Of a stretch of DNA of 12,833 bases, positions 1 through 6,099 are shown piece after piece. Source of the stretch: JANOQP01 sp044227705. Lineage in GTDB: Bacteria; Bacteroidota; Bacteroidia; Chitinophagales; Saprospiraceae. How positions within the stretch are numbered: position 1 is the stretch's first letter; the number at the start of each line of letters is the position of its first letter. Made by a program: the position numbers and the translations under genes. The stretch is taken from the NCBI GenBank assembly GCA_044227705.1, contig JBGAWE010000126.1, positions 1 to 12,833 on the forward strand. Direction: 5' to 3'. Below the pieces are notes generated by a model, which worked only from the letters and a program-made list of their open reading frames with translations, was not told the DNA's origin and ran no database searches.

Positions 1-1
1 G

Positions 2-1096
2 CTGATTTCGCCCGAAAAAAGGCCGTTTTTGCTCACGCGGGCCACGTTCGCCGGCGGCCAACGCGACGCGGCCATTTGGACCGGCGACAACTGCGCGACC
101 TGGGAACACCTCCAACTCGCCAACATCCAATGCCAGCGGCTGGCGGTAAGTGGCTTCTCGTTCTGCGGGTCGGACATCGGCGGTTTCAGCGGCTCGACGG
201 AAGGCGAATTGATGGTCAGGTGGCTCCAGTTGGCTGCGTTCCACCCGTTCATGCGGGCGCACTACTCGGGCAACCACCTCAAAGGCGACGCGCTCGAAAC
301 TGAGGAGCCAACGGAAGAGAGTGGCGTGGCCTTCACCCATGAGCCGTTCAGCTTCGGCGACAAGTGGACGCCGCACGCGAAGAAGGCCATCGAGCTTCGC
401 TACCACCTGCTGCCCGCGATTTACACGGCTTTTAAAAGGCACACGGTCGATGGGTCGCCGATGCTGCGGCATCTTTTTTTCGAAGACCCAGCGGACGCCA
501 AACTGCTCGACAACGAGCGCGACTTTCTTTTTGGCGAACACCTGCTGGTCTCGCCTGTCGTGCTGCCGAAGGCGCAGCGGCAATCGGTCTACCTCCCTCA
601 AAAAAGCAACTGGTTCTATTTCTGGACGGGCCAACCGGCGCGGGGCGGGAGCGATTTTTTCGTCTCGATCCAGCCGGAGCAGATTCCGTTTTTCGTCAGG
701 GAAGGGGCTGTTCTTCCCATCTGGCCGACACGGAACAGCACCTGCGAAAAGCCAATCGACGAGCTGACGCTATATGTCTACCACAAAATCGGGATGGAGA
801 CGAGCCAGCTTTACGAGGACGAAGGGGAGGGGCACGGCCACCGTGACGGTCGATGCAACCTCAAAACCTACCGAGTCGAGGGCGCGGCGGACAGTCTGCG
901 CCTTACCCAAACCATTGAGGGGAGCTTCGAGCCGAGCTATCAGAAGGTGACGGTCTATCTCGTTGGACTGCCCTTTTTCGTGAAAAAATGCCGGGCGGAC
1001 GGGCACGAGGTGGTGTCGAAAGAAATCCGGCTGCGCGACCGGTCGATATACAAGCTGGAACTGGAGCCGGGGTTTGGGGCGGTGGAAATCGGTTGA
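2..1096 (+). CDS. GH31 family alpha-glucosidase, C-terminal part (5' end outside window)
   Basis: This is a glycoside hydrolase family 31 enzyme, which hydrolyses terminal alpha-linked glucose (or alpha-xylose) by a retaining mechanism. The reading frame is open to the left edge, so the N-terminus and the nucleophile motif (WxDMNEP in the family) lie outside. Visible family signatures run in order: RPFLLTRATFAGGQR, then WTGDN, whose Asp (codon 86-88) matches the family general acid/base, then FCGSDIGGF and RWLQLAAFHPFMRAH. Next come the end of the TIM barrel (ELRYHLLPAIYTAF) and the beta-sandwich region (GEHLLVSPVVLPKA, QIPFFVREGAVLPIWP). The frame ends in TGA at 1094-1096. No terminator is evident before the convergent tRNA genes. 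Substrate preference (glucosidase, xylosidase or transglycosylase) cannot be told from this part. Family assignment is firm; exact activity is inferred. Confidence 0.93.
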   Translation: MISPEKRPFLLTRATFAGGQRDAAIWTGDNCATWEHLQLANIQCQRLAVSGFSFCGSDIGGFSGSTEGELMVRWLQLAAFHPFMRAHYSGNHLKGDALETEEPTEESGVAFTHEPFSFGDKWTPHAKKAIELRYHLLPAIYTAFKRHTVDGSPMLRHLFFEDPADAKLLDNERDFLFGEHLLVSPVVLPKAQRQSVYLPQKSNWFYFWTGQPARGGSDFFVSIQPEQIPFFVREGAVLPIWPTRNSTCEKPIDELTLYVYHKIGMETSQLYEDEGEGHGHRDGRCNLKTYRVEGAADSLRLTQTIEGSFEPSYQKVTVYLVGLPFFVKKCRADGHEVVSKEIRLRDRSIYKLELEPGFGAVEIG

Positions 1097-1111
1097 GTTT
1101 CCAAAACGGAG

Positions 1112-1147
1112 CGGATGACGAGAATTGAACCCGCACAAATTCCAAAG
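1112..1147 (-). pseudogene. 3' fragment of a tRNA-Gly-like gene
   Basis: On the minus strand, immediately after the 3' end of tRNA-Leu, lies a T-arm plus 3' acceptor half without any matching 5' half. The T stem is GCGGG/CTCGT (with G-T wobbles) around a TTCAATT loop, followed by CATCCGCT. That acceptor would pair perfectly with a 5' GCGGATG, the acceptor of the intact tRNA-Gly at 1300-1372. The last 22 nt match the corresponding end of that tRNA at 19 positions, including CTCC after the discriminator. No D-arm or anticodon arm can be found, because that space is occupied by tRNA-Leu. It is either a decayed duplicate or a leftover of a recombination or integration event at a tRNA 3' end. Confidence 0.55.
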
Positions 1148-1231
1148 TGCCCGGAGCGGGAATCGAACCCGCACGACCGATATGGTCAAGGGATTTTAAG
1201 TCCCTCGTGTCTACCCTTTCACCACCCGGGC
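1148..1231 (-). tRNA. tRNA-Leu (anticodon TAA)
   Basis: An 84-nt class II cloverleaf can be drawn by hand. The acceptor is GCCCGGG pairing with TCCGGGC (one G-T) and discriminator A. The D stem is GTG/CAC with GG in the loop. The anticodon stem is AGGGA/TCCCT around the loop CTTAAAA, with anticodon TAA at 1198-1196. The long variable arm is GACC/GGTC, and the T arm is GCGGG TTCGATT CCCGC. The long variable arm and the anticodon both indicate leucine, reading UUA and possibly UUG. CCA is not encoded. A TAnnTTTG box lies 15 bp upstream, and a tRNA-Gly-like 3' fragment directly follows. Confidence 0.95.
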
Positions 1232-1245
1232 GGGCCGCATCGCAG

Positions 1246-1253
1246 CAAATGTA
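1246..1253 (-). promoter_or_regulatory. Putative -7 promoter element of tRNA-Leu
   Basis: Read on the minus strand this is TACATTTG, an exact match to the Bacteroidota -7 consensus TAnnTTTG. Its 3' edge lies 14 bp before the mature 5' end of tRNA-Leu, which would put the start of transcription near 1240. A TTTG further upstream (1267-1270) is only 13 bp away rather than the usual 19-21, so the -33 element is weak. That TTTG is part of the T-tract of the preceding tRNA-Gly terminator. A separate promoter is needed if that terminator works. Confidence 0.45.
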
Positions 1254-1258
1254 TTTTT

Positions 1259-1294
1259 CCAAAAAACAAAAAAGCCCACCCGAAGGTGAGCTTT
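1259..1294 (-). terminator. Rho-independent terminator after tRNA-Gly
   Basis: On the minus strand, AAAGCTCACC and GGTGGGCTTT form a 10-bp stem (one T-G pair) around a TTCG tetraloop, followed by TTTTGTTTTTT-type tract (stem 1271-1294). It begins 6 bp beyond the 3' end of tRNA-Gly and should separate tRNA-Gly from tRNA-Leu transcription. Confidence 0.88.
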
Positions 1295-1299
1295 CTAGG

Positions 1300-1372
1300 A
1301 GCGGATAACGAGATTCGAACTCGTGGCCTCGACCTTGGCAAGGTCGCGCTCTACCAGCTGAGCTACATCCGC
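1300..1372 (-). tRNA. tRNA-Gly (anticodon GCC)
   Basis: A 73-nt cloverleaf is seen. The acceptor is GCGGATG with TATCCGC (terminal G-T) and discriminator T. The D arm contains AGCTCAGCTGGTAGAGC. The anticodon stem is CGACC/GGTCG around TTGCCAA, with anticodon GCC at 1339-1337. The T arm is ACGAG TTCGAAT CTCGT. CCA is not encoded. A strong hairpin terminator follows directly, so it is probably a single-gene unit. Confidence 0.96.
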
Positions 1373-1392
1373 ATTTACTGGTGAGTGCGCGG

Positions 1393-1452
1393 CGAAGATA
1401 GACTCGCCTTTTTCGCGTAGCCAAGCCTTTGCTTTGATTTTTTTCAAAAAAA
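1393..1452 (-). promoter_or_regulatory. Putative tRNA-Gly promoter with upstream A/T tract
   Basis: On the minus strand, TATCTTCG (1400-1393) differs by one base from the TAnnTTTG -7 consensus. It lies 20 bp upstream of the mature tRNA 5' end. A TTG (1424-1422) sits 21 bp upstream of it, the usual place for the -33 element. Further upstream is a perfect T7-G-A7 stretch (1452-1438), in the position where an UP-like A/T tract would help a stable-RNA promoter. The same tract lies 33 bp after the ppk1 stop and could instead take part in ending that transcript, although no GC stem precedes it. Inference only. Confidence 0.35.
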
Positions 1453-1484
1453 CCTTCCCGCTCATCTGCCCGGCCATTCAAAAG

Positions 1485-3557
1485 TCATTGATTTTCACCG
1501 AGTTGTGCGTCGAGACGGCGCTTTAGCCAGTAGTAGGTTTCTATCTGCGATCGGATGGGTATGTCGCTCTTTGTGCGGCGGTAATCGTTCGACTGGCCGC
1601 TGTCGAGGACGCGTGCCTTGACGTTGTCGGCCAGTTGGAAGTCGAGGATTTGGAGGATTTCCTTTTTGATTTCAGGATCAAAAACGGGGAAGGCTGCCTC
1701 TATTCGATGGCTCAAGTTGCGCAGCATCAGGTCGGCAGAGGATAGGAACATCTTCTCCGCGCCCGCGTGGTGGAAGACGAAAACGCGGGCGTGTTCGAGG
1801 AAGCGGTCGACGATGCTGATGGCCGTGATATTCTTCGAAAAATCCTTCATCTCCGGAATGAGGCAGCAGATGCCGCGCACGACGAGGCGGATTTCGACCC
1901 CGGCGCGGCTCGCTTCGTAGAGCTTCTCGATGATTTCGAGGTCTTCGAGGCTGTTGACTTTTACGAGGAGACGGGCCGGGCGGCCTTTTTTGGCTTCGTC
2001 GATTTCAAAGTTGATGTGGGCGAGGATGTCCTTCCGCAGGTTGAACTGGCCGATGAGCAGGTGCTCAAAGTCTTGCGGCGGCCGCTTCACGTTTTCCAAA
2101 AAGGAGAAGAGGCGCGACACCTCGCCCGTCAGCCGCGTGTCGGAGGTGAAGATTCCGAAGTCCGAGTAGATTTTGGCCGTGTCCTCGTGGAAGTTGCCGG
2201 TCGAGAGGTAGCTGTAGAGCTTCGTCCCGCCCGGTTCCTCGCGGCGGACGAGCGCCAGCTTCGCGTGGACTTTCACGCCGGGGAAGCTGTAATGGACGCG
2301 GACGCCCGCTTTTTGCAGCTTTTCGCCCCATTCGAGGTTGTTCGCCTCGTCGAAACGGGCCTTTATCTCAACAAAGACAGAGACCTGCTTTCCCAATTCG
2401 ACGGCTCGGATGAGCGCGTTGAGGATGCGCGACCGCTTGCCCGTCCGGTACTGGATGATTTTGATGTGCGTCACCGTCGGGTCCTCCGCGGCCGCCTCGA
2501 AGAAGCGGACGACTCCTTCGTAGCTCTGATAGGGGTAGTGCAGCATCCGGTCGCCGCCCGAAATCAGTTGGAAAAAGTCTGCCGTCTCCTCCAGTTCCGG
2601 TACGGGCAGGGGCGGCAGCGGTTTGTACCGAAGTTGGTGCAGCCCGAAATCGGGGAAGCGGAAGAAGTCGAAGTTGTTGTGATAGCGCCCCTCTGGATGG
2701 ATGTCGTACTTGCCCAGCCCGAAGGTGATTTGCAGGTAGTCGAGCAGGTGGAAGGGCATCTCGCGGTCGTAGACGAAGCGCGTCGGAGGCCCCACATTCC
2801 TTTTTGAAAGGCTCGATTTCACCTTTGAAATCAGATCGCCCTGCATCTCGTCGTCGATGTAAAGCTCCGCGTCGCGCGAGCTTTTGATGGAATAGGTGTC
2901 CTGAATGTCGTACCCGGGGAAAAGGAACGAGACCGAATGCCGCACGATGTCGTCGAGCATGATGAGGTCGTGCGAGTGGCCGCTCGAGGCGGGAAGCTCC
3001 ACGAATCGCGGCAACTGGTCGCTCGGCACCTTAACGAGGGCGTACTCGCTCGCCCCTTTCGGCTTGCCCTTCGGCTTGAGGTGGACGGCGAGGTAGATGT
3101 GCGCGTTGGCCAGAAACGGCCTGATTTTCTGCCCGACCAAAAGCATTGGTTGGACGAACGGCAGGAGGTTGCCGTGGAAATACCCCTCGACAAAGGCCCG
3201 CTGCTCCGCGTTCAGCTCGAGGCGGGTAAGGAGGTGGATGCCGTTCGTCCGTAGCTCGCCGACGATTTGCTTGAAGGTCGCCGAGAACTCCTCCTGCTGC
3301 CGGTTGACAAGGCGGTTTATCTGCTTGAGCAGTTCCGTCGGGTCGAAGTCCAGTTCTCGCTTGGTCTTTTTGCCCACCTTCCGAAGGTTGCGGACGTAGG
3401 CCACGCGAATCCGAAAGAACTCGTCGAGGTTGCTCGAATAGATGGCGAGGAACTTCAGCCTTTCGAGCAGCGGCACCGAGGGGTCCTTCGCCTCCTGCAA
3501 GACTCGATAGTTGAACGAGAGCCAGCTTATGTCTCGGTGGATGAATGGGATGTTCAT
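1485..3557 (-). CDS. ppk1: Polyphosphate kinase 1
   Basis: PPK1 reversibly transfers the gamma-phosphate of ATP onto inorganic polyphosphate; the enzyme is cytoplasmic to membrane-associated. The chosen product is 690 aa, close to the roughly 688 aa of the E. coli enzyme. Visible parts: N-terminal HRDISWLSFNYRVLQEA followed by NLDEFFRIRVA, a head domain, and two phospholipase D-like catalytic domains. His431 in VKVHAKLALV corresponds to the autophosphorylated histidine. His589 in LEHARVFVF is the second conserved histidine. YLSTGNFHEDTAKIYSD is also typical. The frame stays open 20 codons upstream to a start at 3617, but that extension is Pro/Ser/Gln-rich and is translated from the heptamer repeat tract. 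MNIPFIHRDISW (ATG at 3557) is the family N-terminus. The DUF72 gene lies 81 bp upstream on the same strand. No clear terminator is seen. Confidence 0.97.
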   Translation of the reverse strand: MNIPFIHRDISWLSFNYRVLQEAKDPSVPLLERLKFLAIYSSNLDEFFRIRVAYVRNLRKVGKKTKRELDFDPTELLKQINRLVNRQQEEFSATFKQIVGELRTNGIHLLTRLELNAEQRAFVEGYFHGNLLPFVQPMLLVGQKIRPFLANAHIYLAVHLKPKGKPKGASEYALVKVPSDQLPRFVELPASSGHSHDLIMLDDIVRHSVSFLFPGYDIQDTYSIKSSRDAELYIDDEMQGDLISKVKSSLSKRNVGPPTRFVYDREMPFHLLDYLQITFGLGKYDIHPEGRYHNNFDFFRFPDFGLHQLRYKPLPPLPVPELEETADFFQLISGGDRMLHYPYQSYEGVVRFFEAAAEDPTVTHIKIIQYRTGKRSRILNALIRAVELGKQVSVFVEIKARFDEANNLEWGEKLQKAGVRVHYSFPGVKVHAKLALVRREEPGGTKLYSYLSTGNFHEDTAKIYSDFGIFTSDTRLTGEVSRLFSFLENVKRPPQDFEHLLIGQFNLRKDILAHINFEIDEAKKGRPARLLVKVNSLEDLEIIEKLYEASRAGVEIRLVVRGICCLIPEMKDFSKNITAISIVDRFLEHARVFVFHHAGAEKMFLSSADLMLRNLSHRIEAAFPVFDPEIKKEILQILDFQLADNVKARVLDSGQSNDYRRTKSDIPIRSQIETYYWLKRRLDAQLGENQ

Positions 3558-3565
3558 TACTGGAA

Positions 3566-3640
3566 TATTGGGGATCGGAGATTGGGGACTGGGTTGGGAG
3601 CGCGGCCCAATCCCCAACCTCCAATCCTAAATCCAAAGTC
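3566..3640. repeat. Inverted pair of heptanucleotide repeat arrays (ATTGGGG type)
   Basis: On the plus strand a run of 7-mers reads TATTGGG, GATCGGA, GATTGGG, GACTGGG (3566-3593). After a 12-nt spacer come CCCAATC, CCCAACC, TCCAATC, CTAAATC, CAAAGTC (3606-3640). Arms 3573-3593 and 3606-3626 are inverted with 18 of 21 positions matching. In the minus-strand RNA all three mismatches become G-U pairs, giving an unbroken 21-bp stem. The tract fills almost the whole gap between the DUF72 stop and the ppk1 start. No T-run follows, so it does not look like a terminator. It resembles the short tandem heptamer repeats known from cyanobacterial genomes. Confidence 0.8.
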
Positions 3641-4574
3641 AAAAAAGGCTGGTTTGAACGGCCAGCGTCGCGATCGGTTTCGGCCCTCGGATGTCCAGCC
3701 CGGGGATGGCGGCGCGGAATTTTTCGTCCAGCATCATCGCCACCTCGGGCGCACGGAGGTTGTCGGGCGCATGGGCAAAGAAAAACACTTCGGTCAAACC
3801 GCGCGCGAACCAGTCGGCGAGCCGCTTGGCCCAGTCGTCGGCGCGGCCGAAGTCGGTCGGGTGGAGACTGTTCGAGACGAAGCGGACGAGGATTTTGCTC
3901 GTCGTCAATCTCGGATAGACCACATCGCGCCGCCCGGCCGTGTCGCTGATGCAGGTCGCAACTCCCTCTGCTTCAATGAGTTGGAAATAGTTCTCCGCCT
4001 CGGGCGAGAGCCTGCCGGTCTTTTGGCTGGAGAAAAAATCCTCGTGCCGCACCTCGATGGCGAGCGGCAATGCCTTCGGCCAAATTCTCAAAAACTTAAT
4101 GATGGCCGCTGTCCTTTTGGGCGAGAAACCGGGCGCGAGCTGCAAAAACGCGCAGCCCATCCGGTCGCCGAGGCGCAGGAGCGCGTCGGTGAAAAGCGGC
4201 AAATCGCGCCCGATTTGGCTGAAATCAGACAAGTGGCTGACGCTTTGCGGCACCTTCGGGCAGAACCGAAAATCAGCTGGCGTGGCCGCTCGCCAGTTGT
4301 CGATGGTCGCCGCGTCGGGGATTCGGTAATAGGTCGTGTTTCCCTCGATGGTGTTGAACTGGCGGGCGTAGTGCGAGAGGTATTCGCCGGGCTTGGCGCC
4401 CTTCGGGTAATAGGTGCCGACCCATTCCCTCATGCTCCAGCCGGTCGCGCCGAGCCATATTTTGGGGTTCGTCCCTCGTTTTAGAAGACTGGAAAGGAGC
4501 CGCTCGTTCTCCGTCGGGTCGGGCGGCAGATTAAAATCCACGCCGTCGAGCGATTCGAGTTTGCCGAATTCCAT
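3639..4574 (-). CDS. DUF72 family protein (YecE-like)
   Basis: This is a 311-aa member of the widespread DUF72/YecE family, a TIM-barrel-like fold whose function is not settled. Recognisable family features are KIWLGATGWSMREWVGTYYP, then YARQFNTIEGNTTYYRIPDAATIDNWRAATPADFRFCPKVPQSVSH. Further on come CAFLQLAPGF, LAIEVRHEDFF, and a C-terminal VFFFAHAPDNLRAPE segment. About 38 residues precede the GATGWS motif, a little longer than in many members. The ATG at 4574 is the furthest upstream good start and falls after the terminator of the peroxidase gene. The stop codon overlaps the last unit of the heptamer repeat tract, and ppk1 follows 81 bp downstream, so the two may be co-transcribed. Family assignment is firm; biological role is unknown. 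Confidence 0.9.
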   Translation of the reverse strand: MEFGKLESLDGVDFNLPPDPTENERLLSSLLKRGTNPKIWLGATGWSMREWVGTYYPKGAKPGEYLSHYARQFNTIEGNTTYYRIPDAATIDNWRAATPADFRFCPKVPQSVSHLSDFSQIGRDLPLFTDALLRLGDRMGCAFLQLAPGFSPKRTAAIIKFLRIWPKALPLAIEVRHEDFFSSQKTGRLSPEAENYFQLIEAEGVATCISDTAGRRDVVYPRLTTSKILVRFVSNSLHPTDFGRADDWAKRLADWFARGLTEVFFFAHAPDNLRAPEVAMMLDEKFRAAIPGLDIRGPKPIATLAVQTSLF

Positions 4575-4630
4575 GCCTAGTGTTTTGTGAGATCTGCCAG
4601 CAAAGAAGGCCGGGCAGCATGATGCGATTC

Positions 4631-4664
4631 AAAAAAAAGCCCGGCACCGCTTCCGGCCCGGGCT
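4631..4664 (-). terminator. Rho-independent terminator after the peroxidase gene
   Basis: On the minus strand AGCCCGG (4664-4658) pairs with CCGGGCT (4644-4638), with a smaller CCG/CGG stem inside, and is followed by eight T residues (4638-4631). It begins about 50 bp past the peroxidase stop and separates that gene from the DUF72 gene. Confidence 0.87.
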
Positions 4665-4715
4665 GAACATTCCGATAAGAGTAAATCTTCGTCGCCACAA
4701 AAGTAGTCGGCGCAA

Positions 4716-5903
4716 TTAAGATTTGAAAGGGTTCGAAAAGCGCTCGTCCATCGTCACGCTCGCATCGGTCAGGGTGAGGAGGAACGCCTTGAGGGCGGCC
4801 TTCTCGGCGGGCGTGAAGTTGAGCTGAACGGCCGCGCCCGAGCCGAAGTTGGAGCGCAGGTTCGCATCAAGATTCGGGTGCGTCTGGATTTTCTGCGAGT
4901 AGTGGTCGAGCACGTCGTCGAGCGTCGTGAAGCGGCCGTCGTGCATGTAGGGTGCCGTAAGCTCGATGTTGCGCAGGCTCGGGATGCAAAACTCGCCGTT
5001 GCGGAAGCCGTTGTCCTTGTAGTTGATGTCGAGGCCGATGTTGGCCGCGCCGCGCTTGTCGTCGCCGTAGTAGCCGACGAACGGCGCATCCGGTGCGCCG
5101 AAAAGCGGGGCCGCGTGGCAGGTGTTGCAGTGGTTTTCCTGCTTGAAGAAGATGTCCTTCCCCTCACGCTCCTGCGCAGTGAAATTGGCGAAGTTGTTCT
5201 TCACCCCCTGGTCGTACTTCGAGTTCGTCGAGACTATCGAGGCGAGGAACTGAGCCACCGCGCTCGAAATCCGGTCGGCTGTGATGCTGCGGCTGCCAAA
5301 CGCCTTGTCGAAAAGGTCGGGGTAGAAATCGACCGTCGCCAGACGTTTGGCCACGTCGTCGAGGCTCTCCATGCCCATCTCGATGTGGTTTGAGACGGGC
5401 TTCGAAACGAGGTCGGGCAGCGATTGCACGCGGCTGTCCCAAAAGAGGTTGTTCTTAAAGGCCGTGTTGCAGATGGCCGGGGAGTTGCGCGAGGTGATTT
5501 GCCCGCTCATGCCCTCCGAGCCGACCTTCCCGCCGTCGGCGAAGGCCGTCGCTTGCAAGTGGCAGCTCGCACAAGCGACCGTCCGGTTGATGGAGAGCCG
5601 CTTGTCATAAAAAAGGACGCGGCCGAGCTGTGCCCCGAGGTCGGTGACGGCCGGGTTCTTCGGGTTGAAACCGACCTGAAGAATGCCGTTCGAGACCGTG
5701 CCGCCCGAGCCGAAGCCGGGTTGTTCGATGGTTCCGCCGATTGAGGCGCGGCCGTCGGGGCCAGTGAAATGAGAGTAGACGAAAGGCTGGTCGGGGAGAG
5801 TGGGGCGCACGTCGGCGAGGGGGTCCTTGCTGTTTGTGGCACACTGGAAGAAGAACGTGCCGAGCGCGATGGAGGCGGCAGCGGTGAGGAGAACCTTTTT
5901 CAT
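4716..5903 (-). CDS. Di-heme cytochrome c peroxidase / MauG-family lipoprotein
   Basis: A 395-aa exported c-type cytochrome of the bacterial cytochrome c peroxidase/MauG family; such proteins reduce hydrogen peroxide or oxidise protein substrates in the periplasm. The N-terminus MKKVLLTAAASIALGTFFFQC is a signal peptide ending at Cys21. That suggests a lipoprotein, although FFQC is a loose lipobox. Two heme c motifs are present: CASCH at 111-115 and CNTCH at 259-263. The region TAPYMHDGRFTTLDDVLDHY (317-336) is the usual family C-terminal signature, and Met320 is a candidate distal ligand of the second heme. The domain beginning LGRVLFYDKRLS is also typical. The ATG at 5903 gives a standard signal peptide. 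The gene stands alone, with a terminator directly downstream. I saw no convincing promoter in 5904-6060. Peroxidase versus MauG-like activity cannot be decided. Confidence 0.93.
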   Translation of the reverse strand: MKKVLLTAAASIALGTFFFQCATNSKDPLADVRPTLPDQPFVYSHFTGPDGRASIGGTIEQPGFGSGGTVSNGILQVGFNPKNPAVTDLGAQLGRVLFYDKRLSINRTVACASCHLQATAFADGGKVGSEGMSGQITSRNSPAICNTAFKNNLFWDSRVQSLPDLVSKPVSNHIEMGMESLDDVAKRLATVDFYPDLFDKAFGSRSITADRISSAVAQFLASIVSTNSKYDQGVKNNFANFTAQEREGKDIFFKQENHCNTCHAAPLFGAPDAPFVGYYGDDKRGAANIGLDINYKDNGFRNGEFCIPSLRNIELTAPYMHDGRFTTLDDVLDHYSQKIQTHPNLDANLRSNFGSGAAVQLNFTPAEKAALKAFLLTLTDASVTMDERFSNPFKS

Positions 5904-6045
5904 GAAATGGAAGAATTTTGTTGGTGAATAAGGTACGGGTCTAAATAGGCCTTGAAGGTAGAACGTAACGGCCCGGGGCTACTTGTTTTTTAACCCGATT
6001 TTGACAATCGAGACGAGGTTGGACAGTTTTGGGCAAATTCTTTGT

Positions 6046-6078
6046 CAAAAACAGATGGTCAGCCATGCAACTCACCAT
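6046..6078 (-). terminator. Possible weak terminator after the barrel gene
   Basis: On the minus strand ATGGT-g-AG and CT-g-ACCAT form a 7-bp stem with one mismatch around an 8-nt loop. CTG and a five-T run follow. It sits about 22 bp past the end of the 495-aa gene. The stem is weak, and apart from it I see nothing clear in the 196-bp gap up to the peroxidase gene. Confidence 0.3.
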
Positions 6079-6099
6079 ACGACAGCCTTCGCTCACCAT

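Noticed and set aside
1767..2807. 346-codon plus-strand frame opposite ppk1
   Set aside because: Shadow of the ppk1 frame; no recognisable domain and a biased Asp/Val/Glu/Arg composition.
3558..3617. Upstream start giving a 710-aa PPK1
   Set aside because: The additional 20 residues are encoded by the intergenic heptamer repeat and precede the normal PPK1 N-terminus.
3566..3640. Heptamer tract as a CRISPR or rho-independent terminator
   Set aside because: Units are 7 bp without spacers, and no T-run follows the stem on the transcribed strand.
3267..4484. Long plus-strand open frame (405 codons) opposite the DUF72 gene and ppk1 start
   Set aside because: It lies antisense to two genes with clear family matches, spans the heptamer repeat, and its Arg/Glu/Val-rich translation resembles no family; GC-rich DNA commonly leaves such frames open.
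5904..6045. Search for a promoter or small RNA upstream of the peroxidase gene
   Set aside because: TACCTTCA (minus strand, 5960-5953) is two bases off TAnnTTTG with no TTG at the right distance; nothing convincing was found.
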